A DNA stretch of 64,000 bases from Hamiltosporidium tvaerminnensis. Lineage: Eukaryota > Microsporidia > Dubosqiidae. Position numbers and translations under genes: made by a program. A model generated the notes under the pieces. That model saw nothing but the letters and a program-made list of their open reading frames with translations, had not been told where the DNA came from and searched no databases. Position 1 is the stretch's first letter. Each line of letters begins with the position of its first letter. Location: NCBI GenBank assembly GCA_022605425.2, contig CM061246.1, positions 1,671,501 to 1,735,500 on the forward strand, written 5' to 3'. Positions 54,790-64,000 of this stretch are shown piece by piece.

Positions 54790-55585
54790 AACAAAAATTA
54801 TTTAATTGCTCATTTAATTTTGAGAATACTCTTGCTAAATAGATATAAATTCAAGTCTTCAAAAGGAATTTGGAGTCACTCATTTTAGAAAATTCTCGAT
54901 AACGAATGCGCAGCGATAAGAGGGGAACTGGAATAAAATTGTTGTCGAGATATGAAAGAACAAACCCGATATATTTATTTTATATAAAAGAAAAAAAAGC
55001 AAACACTCATCGAAGTAGTAAATCTCGCCCAAATTTCACTTTAAATAGTAGAGACTGAAAAAATTAGGAAGCTTTACCCGCTAGCCAATGAGTTAGGTCT
55101 TATTTATAAGTTTAGTATTGAGATAATTTTTTATGTAATGACCTGGTACGATATTGCGACAAAACACCATAATTCATACCGCAAAAGAAAGTCAATACCC
55201 AAAAAAGTGGTATACATTCAACTTATAGTACTTAAGAAGACAGCCGAAACTATTTTCTTTGATCGACGAACAGGACTCAAGTCGCGACCAAATGCTAAAT
55301 AGAGCTCTGAAAAAGCGTAAATAAAGTGTATCGAGAGAGCCGAGATTCACGAGAAAACGATTCTTCTTCAAATCAAGCAATTAACGAGTAAAATGATGTA
55401 TACCATTTAAAAACAAAAAAAATCCTCTCTTAAAACAGAAGAGGAACTACATTAGACGAACCTACAATAAACATAAATGATTAGTTAATTAGAAGAATAA
55501 AATATATTAGTATAAGAGGTAGCTTGAAATACATAAAAGTGTGAAAAACGTTTTAACGCAGGAATTATTTAAATAAAAAGTAAAG
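54790..55585 (+). mobile_element. REL-type LINE, 5'-truncated copy (C-terminal part and 3' UTR)
   Basis: With few stops, it reads NRYKFKSSKGIWSHSF (from about 54838), then the endonuclease-like segment ending in KKKKQTLIEV (about 54975-55000), IVETEKIRKLYPLANELG (55030-55082), LIYKFSIEIIFYVMTW (55086-55133) and FFDRRTGLKSRP. These correspond block for block to the C-terminal part of the longer copy on the minus strand; the matching non-coding 3' part extends to about 55585. The two copies therefore meet tail to tail. Confidence 0.75.
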
Positions 55586-55594
55586 TTTTTTATT

Positions 55595-58500
55595 TGAAAC
55601 AAATTTTTTATTTAATAAAATTCTGGGTTAAAATATTTTTTACCATTTTTACATGTTTTCTTCTACCTCTTTGACATTTTGTCTCTTCTTCCAATCCGAC
55701 TCTTCATTTATGTTATTGGTGGTTCCTCTAGTGGTTCCTCCTTGTAAATAGGGGGTTTATATTTTGGTTTAAAATTTTTGGCACCATCTTCCTCTGTTTT
55801 CGCTTCTTTTAAAGGGGGTATTGGTTCCTTGCATCTCTGATCTCTAATAACACCCATTGACGCTCTCTCCCAGCTCTCTTCGGCATTTAGTCCTACTCAG
55901 TCCTCTTCGTCGATCAAGGAAATAGTTTCGACTGTCTTTTTAAGTACTATAGACTGAATGTATGCTTCTACATTCTGGGTATTTCTAGTCTTTTAAGATG
56001 GATTTATGGTATTTTGTCACATACCGTCCCGGTCATCACATAAGGGATTATCTCACACTACACTTATAAATAAGGCCCAACTCATTGGCTAGCGGTCATA
56101 CTTCCTAGTTTTTCGTTTCAACTATTTGAAGTGAATCTTGAAGTGATTCCTACTCATGAGTGTTATCTTATTCTTCTTCTTATCTAAATAAATATGTCCG
56201 GTCTGTTATTCCGAATTTTAACATCAGTTTTAATTCTGGTGTCCACTCTTATTCTGCATACTCATTATAGAATTTCTTGAACTGAGTGGCTCCTTATTCG
56301 TTTTGAAGACTTAAACTTATATCTATTTGAAGGGAAGGTGTGGCATCTAACCACTTCATTTGCCGTCTGTGTAATCATGGCCTGCATTTTTCACATCTAG
56401 TTGCCGATGATCTAGTCTTACCGACTTCCCGCAATGTTGACACACACCATCTGCTCCCGAATACATTTCTATCCTGGATATAGCGAACACAGCTTCATTT
56501 CGTGGCCTATATTTCTCTCTTTAGCCATCTTGAAGAGTCACTAAACTAGCTCATTTTCCTTGCATTATATAACTTTGAATGGGTTTTCGTTTTTTATTTC
56601 GTTATATAGTTTTGAGTTGAGCTCTTCTAAACTTTTCTTAGTGACTTCTTCACCAACCTGTACTTTACTTTTAGAAGCCTTTTATTAGTGCAAGATGGGT
56701 TTTATTATTATTCTCCACCTTGAGGATTGCTGCTCGTCTGTTGATATTTTTTACTTTTTCCGACAATCCAAGAGTTGAAGCATATGTTCGCTTCGCAACT
56801 CAACACTATGTAGGCCTCTTCAGTTCTGTTCTAGGTATAAACGCTCTTTACATCCTGGGCGGAATGTTCTTATTTTTACCACACCGCACGCACTGCATCA
56901 TCTAACTTAGAAGTCAGCTGGTTAAGTCGAAGTACTCCTATGTGGTAGTTGATTAACGATATCGCATGTTGATTGGTTGCGAAATAAATTTTTTGATTTA
57001 ATCTAGTGTGAAAGTCTTTCACTCTTGATATAAGTTTGTCTGTACTTCTTCAATGAGCTACGTGTTGGATTCCTCTGTATCTTCTATTATTCCTAAATAT
57101 TTGTAAACACTAACACCTTCTGAAGAGTAGCGTATCTTCACAACACGTATCATTTGTGGTGACTCTCTTTGTTAATCTCTAAGCCAATAACCTCTAAAAT
57201 TCCTTTGCCTCGCCTGTCTAGACTCATGTGGAGCTGTCTTTTGAGGAGCTTAGATCATCAATAAACAAGAGATGATTAGTAGAATGGGATTCTGCATCTG
57301 TTTGTACTGTACTTTTGTGTATTTTTCATTAGCTTTCGCTAATGGATCCATACACAAAACAAATAACAATGGTGACAAACTATCTCCTTGTGAATCCCTC
57401 TATCAATCTTCTTGCTCATGATTTTTTTAGGCCCTACTGATATATCAATTTTCCATTTTGATATAATTACCTTAATAAATTTCGGATCCAATCAGGTAAA
57501 TTAGGTTTTCATGCATTGAGTTAAATAAGCATGATCTATTGAATCATAGTTTTTAACATCAATCCATGTTGCCTTAGATTATTTCCATACTCTTTATTTA
57601 GGCAATATTCGTGAGCCTGCTCTTTCGCCCCTGCACCTCTTACGCCCCTAGTTGGTTCTCTGGAACCCTCGCCTTTCCACTTCGTTGACGACTTTCGTTA
57701 CACACTTTGTCGTTAACTTATAGAGGTTGGACATACAGTGATTGGCCTGTGTCGAGCCTCTTCGTGGAATTCCTTTCGGTATCAAATACGTAAGCCCGCG
57801 TAAACCAATCGCTTGAGGTGTTCCTTCTAAACATATAACTTTCACAATATCATAAAGATATTTGTGAAGAGTTGTAAGTTTCTTAATGAAAAATTGTAAA
57901 TACCATCAATTCCAGCAGCTTTCCATTGGGGCCAATTAATGATATTCACAAATTCATCAGTGAAGGAAACGTGGTCGGATGATTATCTGATACAAATGGA
58001 ATCAATAATCATCGTACGTGACTGTGTCATCATTTTTGTTCCACATTGTAGACCAAAACTACATTTCATCACGGCTAACAATGCTCGGATTCCACACGCT
58101 CGGATAACCCACGATAAAATCGACCTCGGAAAGCTCAAACATACGATTCTCTTTTCGGAATTGCTTCCTACTTTCATGCATCGTAATTTTTTCTCGTAAA
58201 CATTCAAACTCATTCTTCTTAACTAAAGCCTCGAAAGATCGTACGCTGCTCAGTTTAAATTAAACTCTCGATGATTTTCTTAAGGCTCTTCGTTTCCAGT
58301 GAGAGCTTTTCCTGCTTACGAGCTTTCTCGAGATCTTTGGAAGTACTAACTTGAAATTTTACTTCTATGTTTTCTTCCAGCGGATCTGGCTTTCTTTACG
58401 TGTTGCCTCGTCATAGCATACCTGCGCAGCTTGCATGATATACGCGGCTTCCGTAATTGACTCGGTACATGAGCTCCTGCATATTCACCGACTACTCGAT

Positions 58501-59190
58501 TTATGAGATCCAGAACTTTACTATCAACCAATTCATTTGGATGTTTTCTAGTTCGACCACCACTTTTCCAATTTCGTTCTCGAGATTTCTTTGATTTTAC
58601 TCAGAATTTATCTCTCGGTTTATGTACTCCGTGGTGTCGGTCGGTGCATGTATCGCGGAGTGGCGATTCTACGTCGCTCTCCATTCTCTTCTGATTTTAC
58701 ATCCTTTCCCATCTCACTTTGTGCCATTTTTAACACTTCGAGTTTCGTGCGCCGAATTTCTCATTATAGTACCTGTGAGCTCTGTCCAGCCATTTCTTGG
58801 CATTCTTTCAAACCTTGTCTGTACTGCAAAAACAATTCGAGGCCATTCCTTCGGGTCGCTGTTACGGAATCGAATATCGTCCGCAATGCCATTAGCCTGT
58901 TACCTTCCGGAATAGCTGAGTACGGGGCTTGTCTGTCGTACGATGGCTCGCACGCGAGACTTCAACCAAGAGGGAACTGGTGCATTAGGCGAAGGTGGTG
59001 TCGCCCACTATTTTGCATTTACTGCATGTTTGGCTTGGTGGTGGTGTTATTGTTGTGTGGGGAGGAGGTGGAATCGCCGGTGGGTGTAGCTTCATTTGTA
59101 TCTCACTATCACCTTTTCACCTCATCGGTCTTTGCAGCCTTTATTTTGGTATTTTCGAATTTCTGCTAACTTTTTTTCTACCATTTTGAA
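55595..59190 (-). mobile_element. REL-type (R2/R4/Dong-like) LINE, long defective copy
   Basis: Read on the minus strand from about 59186: a degenerate N-terminal part with a CSKCKIV cysteine pair (about 59020); ELVDSKVLDLINRVVGEY (58530); MWNKNDDTVTY (58036); LTYLIPKGIPRRGS (57790) with MSNLYKLTTKCVTKVV (57735), the region before the RT palm; SKATWIDVKNYDSIDHAYL (57575, motif A); NHLLFIDDL (57265, motif C); YKYLGI (about 57110); RGLHSVE (56815); the zinc finger GVCQHCGKSVRLDH (56430-56470); and PLANELGLIYKCSV (about 56070). The CCHC-type finger after the RT and the endonuclease position identify a restriction-like-endonuclease LINE; the R4/Dong assignment is by resemblance. The region is clearly richer in G+C than the genes. 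Plus-strand ORFs at 58503-59189 are shadows. Confidence 0.82.
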
Positions 59191-60334
59191 ACAAAAATAT
59201 TTTTTTTGAAAATAAAATAAATTTCTTATTTTCAGACAGAACCACAATTCTAAATTCTTTTAAAAATTTGAAAAAATAAATACGTTTAATTCTTAAGAAA
59301 TGTAATCAAGTTGAATTCTAAACGTCGTAGGTTGTTATACACTCGATGTAGGATTTAATTCGGTTACAAATTTTAATACACATAATAAATGTAATCAAAG
59401 TTAAAAATCAATTTTTTAATGTGTTATTTCTTTCAGTCCTTTCAAATTCTTTTACTTGAATTCTTCCATATATTTGACTCTATATATTTTTCTCAAATTA
59501 TTAGAATCATTTTATACGAAATATAGAGGTAAAGATTTCTGTATCTGTTCCTTTAACGCATTCTTCTATAACTGAATATCACTTTCATCGTGTATACTGT
59601 TAATATGTTTCTTCTTCTCGTATTACGTCTAAAAGCCGCGCTTTGCTCAGCTTTCTGATCCCTTTGTTAGAATTTCATTACTCTGTGTCGATTAAAAATT
59701 CTTTTGGTAATCTCATTTGAAAAAAATTTTGAATTTGACCTATATTTGTATTCATATAAGTTCTTTTTATTGGTATATTTAACTTTTCCAATATAAAGTT
59801 TAGTAAGCAATATCACAAACTTTGATTTACCGTCATTTTTTTTCCTAATATGAGCGATTTATTTCAATTCAGCAAAAATCAACTACAAAAAAGTATCATC
59901 TAAAATATTTAATAAGCGAATCTTCGATTTACTCATAAATTGTGTTATTATCCGTAGGTAAAGGAAGTAACTAAAAAATTTATGTATAAATATCTATCTT
60001 ACTAAAATCAGTCTTGGCCTTATATCATCATAAAAGCGTATTTCTGTTCAATAAAAGTATCGAAATCGTGAAAACTCTAAAAATTCAGTAGGCATTTGGC
60101 ATGAGTGTGCAAAAATATCTTGAAATTACAATACTTGTGAGCGTAATAAAGTGTTCCCAGTTCAAAATGTAGTTATTTAAATAATATAGATGCGAACCTT
60201 CAGATCGAAAAAAAAGAATAAGACTTACAGAATCCTATAAAATGAGTAAGCCTATGTAAAAATAGACGGTAAGATAAAAATCAATGCCAAAATTTCGAAA
60301 AACGGTGTATTTTTCAGTTCATTTCAGCTATATT
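59191..60334. other. AT-rich intergenic region, nothing recognised
   Basis: No supported gene, RNA or repeat. Confidence 0.5.
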
Positions 60335-60560
60335 CGCATTACAACCCTGTATGAGCCTTAGCCCCCTCGGTAATACCTCCTCCACCAGTCTTTTTTCCGT
60401 AGGTTTGTTTCTTTTTCGAGTTTTATAACAAGGTGGTTTTAAAAGATTTGTTCTTAGCCCTACGATAAACCCCAATCTAAAGTATAAAACCATTTTACTC
60501 GCCTCTTATGACGAGTAAAGAAAACATAAAGCCAATTTTGCTCCAGGTACGGTAGGGAAA
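60335..60560 (-). mobile_element. Short RTE-derived element S2
   Basis: Third copy with the same junction: on the minus strand AAATTGGC, ATAAGAGGCGAGTAAAATGG and TTTAAAACCACCTTGTTAT (LINE 5' end) are joined to AAAAAAGACTGGTGGAGG and GGCTCATACAGGGTTGTAA (LINE 3' end). Confidence 0.8.
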
Positions 60561-61447
60561 TTTTCCAGTTATAAATTCTGAATATTATTCCTTCATGAGG
60601 TTGCATTTACTTTAGAAAATTAGATTCAGATTTGAAATGAAAAAACCAAAGAAGTAAAGCATATTAGCATTAATTAGGGTCTTGTTCATATACATAGCAC
60701 ATAAATAATCGTTTATTTATTAACTTGAGATATTATTTGGAAATATAAAAATTCTACCTTAATGAGCAATACATAACAGTAACAACAATAGCATACTTTT
60801 AGCCGGCAATGTACCAAAAAAGTTGCAAGGATTTACCAAGTTAAATTAAACTTGGGAAGTAAGACCTAGCCGAAAGATATTCGAAAATAATATTAGTAGG
60901 TATCATACAAAGCCCAGAGAATGCTGTAAAAATATATACCCGCCAAATGAAAATAAATGTTTGCAAATAATTACCAGAATTATTGTCAATTATATAAAAT
61001 GAATGAGATATAAGCTTTGAGCCGAAACGTGAAAAAATTTAATATAAAGAACGGATCAAATCGACAGGCAAAAGGAAAATTATGCAAGCGAGAGAGCAAT
61101 GAAATTCCAATACGAGTTTGAAATATACTTATTCTAAGAAAAATCGTAAGCAAATATCCCACAACCAGTTAAATTAATTTTAAATACAATAAAAGACTTC
61201 AAAAGCAAATAAAATAAAATTATCTCTTATGTAATCTTGTAATTTCAATAAAAAAGTTTTAGAAAAATCGCAACAACAAAAAAATAATCATTTATATATT
61301 TTATTTGTGCTTTTACTATTTGGTTAGAAAAGTTTATAAAAATTAGAAAAAGTAAAAAAAGTAAAAAAGTAAAAAAAGTAAAAAAGTTTATAAAAATTAA
61401 AAAAAGTAAAAAAGTAAAAAAGTAAAAAAGTAAAAACAATTAAAAAA
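60561..61447. other. Intergenic, nothing recognised except A-rich repeat
   Basis: The right end is the minisatellite at 61330-61445, directly downstream of the 454-residue gene. Confidence 0.5.
61330..61445. repeat. A-rich minisatellite
   Basis: Array of AAAAAAGT units with a longer period that includes AGTTTATAAAAATTA twice (about 61330 and 61384). It lies immediately after the stop codon of the 454-residue gene on the minus strand. Confidence 0.9.
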
Positions 61448-62812
61448 TTATTTATTTACTCTTTTTAATTCCTTTTCTATTTCAGTTGGAAGATTTACCA
61501 AAATTTCAAAAATATTTTTTTCCTCACCAGACACTTTATCATAAATAAACAACAAAAAAGAATTATTTTCTTTAAATATAAACATTTCTGTGTCACTTCT
61601 TACTTCAAAATAGTCATATTTGTTAATTGACATGTTTAGAATAGAAATGATAATAAAAGATTTTAAATGTGGCAAATTATCAAACGAAAACGATTTTTGT
61701 AATTCTTTTTTAACAAAATATATTTTTTTATCTAATATTTTACCGAATTTAACTGTGTGTTCAATAACATTCAACGGTTTATTTTCTGTTTCTTGTGTAA
61801 CGTTTCTATTTCTGGTTACGTTAATTTCTTCATCAATTTTTGCATTTAAGTGTTCCTTTGGCTTATTATCTTCGTTTTTGATGTTACTCAAGTCATTAGG
61901 TATATTTTCATTTGCATTTATATTTTCACTACTTTTTATACTTTCATTACTTTTTGTTTTTACATTTTCGTTGGTATTTTTGGCATTTAATTTTTTGATT
62001 CGATCTGAAACCAAACTTTTCATTTCTTTTTCATCTTCTGATTTTAAATTTTCATTTTTTGTATCGTGACTGGTTTTTAATTCGGATTCGTTGTTTATTT
62101 GTCTTTTTAATTTTAAATGCTCTATTTCTTTCATAAGATATTCTTCAGATTCATTTTCTTCAATTCTTTTCATTTCAACATCGAATAAATCAGAATCCTC
62201 TTCATTGGTTTTTTTGGTATTAATTTCAATCTTAATATCTTTTGTATTTTCATCGATTTCACTATTATTTTTTGCTTTGTTCAAGAGATCCGTTGGATTT
62301 TCAATAAATTCATTTCCGTTTGGAAATATTTCCATTTCTTCTTCTTTCGTTGTTTCAATAAATTGGTACTCTAAAAAAATATTCTTCGGACACAAAAATA
62401 TGTTTCTAATCTCCGAATATTTAACTGTCTTATTTAAGTAAAAACAACAGTTAAAATACACAATATTAGTTTCATATCTCCCCAATAAAAAATATACATT
62501 TTTAAAAGAAAATACCAGCAAATCTAAAGCATACGAATTTATAAATGTAAGTGCCATTTCTTTTACAGTAGATTTTATTGTTTTAATTTCAAATGAAAAA
62601 TATTCTAGATCAGAATAAGTTAATGTACCAATTTTATCATCTTTTGTGTATAAAACCACTTCACCATCTGATACAACTGCTAATTCATGAACTCCTTGAC
62701 ATAATGTCAACGGAGAAGAAAGAATTACATCTTTCATTTCATTTTTCGGATCCAAATTTTTTATATAATAGTTGTATTTATATGGAACTAAAATAAGAGG
62801 TAAAATATCCAT
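61448..62812 (-). CDS. Unrecognised 454-residue protein with charged low-complexity middle
   Basis: Function unknown. Residues 1-155 look folded and beta-rich (LAVVSDGEVVLYTKDDKIG, then LDLLVFSFKNVYFLLG). Residues 160-345 are dominated by Lys, Glu, Asn, Asp and Ser with heptad-like stretches (SEEYLMKEIEHLKLKRQ), probably a coiled or disordered linker. Residues 350-454 form a second folded part (KKIYFVKKELQKSF, FEVRSDTEMFIFKENNS). No signal peptide or membrane segment is seen. The ATG at 62810-62812 is preceded one base away by CCCC (62814-62817, minus strand), so the start is well supported. Confidence 0.85.
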   Translation of the reverse strand: MDILPLILVPYKYNYYIKNLDPKNEMKDVILSSPLTLCQGVHELAVVSDGEVVLYTKDDKIGTLTYSDLEYFSFEIKTIKSTVKEMALTFINSYALDLLVFSFKNVYFLLGRYETNIVYFNCCFYLNKTVKYSEIRNIFLCPKNIFLEYQFIETTKEEEMEIFPNGNEFIENPTDLLNKAKNNSEIDENTKDIKIEINTKKTNEEDSDLFDVEMKRIEENESEEYLMKEIEHLKLKRQINNESELKTSHDTKNENLKSEDEKEMKSLVSDRIKKLNAKNTNENVKTKSNESIKSSENINANENIPNDLSNIKNEDNKPKEHLNAKIDEEINVTRNRNVTQETENKPLNVIEHTVKFGKILDKKIYFVKKELQKSFSFDNLPHLKSFIIISILNMSINKYDYFEVRSDTEMFIFKENNSFLLFIYDKVSGEEKNIFEILVNLPTEIEKELKRVNK

Positions 62813-63384
62813 CGGGGTGTTATAAAAAAGAATGATATTTTTTAAAGAACAATATTTTAAAAAAGGAAATTTCTGATATTGGAAATTATTCTTCTAAAAA
62901 ATAAATATCTATTTGAGTGGATTAAGACTTATTATATTTCGAATATGAATTTAAATAACTTTTTTTACAAAACGTATCAAGCTTAATTAAATTGAATATT
63001 AAATTCACGCTTTTAAAATAGGTTATATAAAGCTTTATTATTTTTACGTTTCTATTAGAAATAAACGTGTTTTTTAATTTACACTAGTGAACTGAAATAA
63101 AGAAACCAATAATTTTAATAAAATTTTTTAAAATAAACAGATTATATTCTTTGTGATTACTTACTAAAAATATCAACGATTTACTTATATATTTCATTTC
63201 TATAATATTTTTTTAGTACAAAAATATGTGCAAAATACAATAATCACACAATATATTAACTTATTATAGACCAAAAATGTATGATTCTACAACAAATAAA
63301 AAGTCTAAACAAAACTTTTTGAACCCAATTACAAATGGATGATTAAATAAAATATATTATTTTACCAAGGTTTGATTAGTGGCG
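62813..63384. other. AT-rich intergenic region, nothing recognised
   Basis: No supported feature beyond the start motif. Confidence 0.5.
62814..62817 (-). promoter_or_regulatory. CCCC start motif of the 454-residue gene
   Basis: ACACCCCGATG on the minus strand. Confidence 0.7.
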
Positions 63385-63990
63385 AATGAGACATATTAAA
63401 CACTTTATGCTTAGCAAAGAGTGTGTAAAGCTGGCGTGTAAATGGTTGTATAGATATTTAGTGGTATTGCAACCACACGAAATACAGGTTATTCAACGGG
63501 AATTTTATAAATAGTAATGGTTTAAAAAACGGTATCATTTTTAAAATATAAAATTTGTGGTTTTTTTGTAAATAGATTTAAAATCATATGTAACCTTTAG
63601 ATATTTTGGGTTTCAAAGCATGTAAACCTCGCCTGGGATAGATACAAAAATCATATTCTTCAAAAGCCAGGAAAATAAATAACAGATTATATCTGTTGAT
63701 ATATCACTCCATTACCTTGATGGATCACATGAGTCACCGAGATATATTTTAGCTAAAATTCCATTCGGATCAGAACGTTTAGAGTAAATGGGAATGCTGC
63801 TGTCTTTATAAAGCAAAAGTGGGGTTTGACTTGCCCTCATACACCGGAAACAAATTTTAAACAGCCGAACTGCAAACAAAAATGGTTCTATATATCTCTT
63901 AGAGGAAAAATTTCGGGGTGTAGGTATCTTAGAGTAAAGCTAAAGAGTTCTCTAGGAAGCATTTATCTATTCATAACCGTTAATTGTTTT
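63385..63990 (+). repeat. DR1 copy C, strongly diverged, possibly running off the window
   Basis: Blocks in the DR1 order: CTTTATGCTTAGCAAAGAG (63402), AACCACACGAAATACAGG (63470), AAAGCATGTAAACCTCGCC, AGATATATTTTAGCTAAAAT (63740), GTTTAGAGTAAATGGGAATG (63777) and GGGTGTAGGTATCTTAGAG (63916). The 77-codon frame of copies A and B is broken here. Confidence 0.7.
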
Positions 63991-64000
63991 AATCTCAGTT

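Noticed and set aside
54685-54790. Extension of the LINE copy up to the gene start
   Set aside because: No matching blocks to the long copy could be aligned left of about 54790.
58503-59189. Overlapping plus-strand ORFs of up to 192 codons
   Set aside because: They lie opposite the GC-rich REL-type LINE, overlap each other in three frames and show no domain; they arise from higher G+C content.
62091-62441. Plus-strand Ser/Phe-rich ORF
   Set aside because: Antisense of the charged low-complexity part of the 454-residue gene.
1-64000. tRNA and rRNA genes
   Set aside because: I saw no cloverleaf with a B-box-like GTTCGA core and no rRNA-like conserved stretch; a tRNAscan/Infernal run would be decisive.

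Overview
The window looks like a stretch of microsporidian chromosome. Genes are intronless and very AT-rich, encode conserved eukaryotic proteins in compact or fast-evolving form (a HUWE1/Tom1-type HECT ligase, a Tel1/ATM kinase, eIF2-alpha), and six of the nine gene loci carry a CCC or CCCC run 1-10 nt upstream of the ATG, the start-proximal motif described for microsporidia. Coding density is low (about 26 kb of 64 kb, nine loci), as in the large microsporidian genomes such as Hamiltosporidium or Edhazardia. I cannot name the species from sequence alone.

Layout. 1-7051 (+): HUWE1/Tom1 HECT E3, 5' end outside the window, broken by an in-frame TAA and a +1 shift in a G5 run. 7052-9302: empty. 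9303-16658 (-): Tel1/ATM-like PIKK. 16659-24453: no gene; one full copy of an unclassified dispersed repeat (called DR1 here), a degenerate REL-type (R2/R4/Dong-like) LINE, two short RTE-derived elements and a DR1 fragment. 24454-26256 (-): unrecognised protein. 27866-28354 (+): small unrecognised protein. 28355-31997: tandem repeats and an RTE-type LINE remnant. 31998-32888 (+): eIF2-alpha with Thr at the Ser51 position. 32889-35349: tandem repeat and the second full DR1 copy. 35350-37320 (-): probable multi-OB-fold protein. 37321-42379: no gene; another RTE remnant. 42380-44181 (-): two ORFs that read as one frameshifted gene with a possible signal peptide. 44182-51601: DR1 fragment and the longest RTE-clade LINE (46955-50020). 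51602-54684 (-): large helical protein, frameshifted in an A9 run near its 3' end. 54790-59190: two REL-type LINE copies meeting tail to tail at about 55590. 59191-61447: short RTE-derived element and an A-rich minisatellite. 61448-62812 (-): unrecognised charged protein. 63385-end: diverged DR1 copy.

How it fits together. The genes are housekeeping functions (ubiquitylation, DNA-damage/telomere signalling, translation initiation, probably single-strand DNA binding) plus lineage-specific proteins; there is no operon-like or pathway cluster. The gaps are filled by at least two non-LTR retrotransposon families, a roughly 226-bp element built from the two ends of the RTE element with the coding part missing, and the roughly 720-bp DR1 family, which matches no class I recognise. 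Three protein loci are interrupted by one-base changes in homopolymers; sequencing error, pseudogenisation and real frameshifting cannot be separated from the sequence alone.
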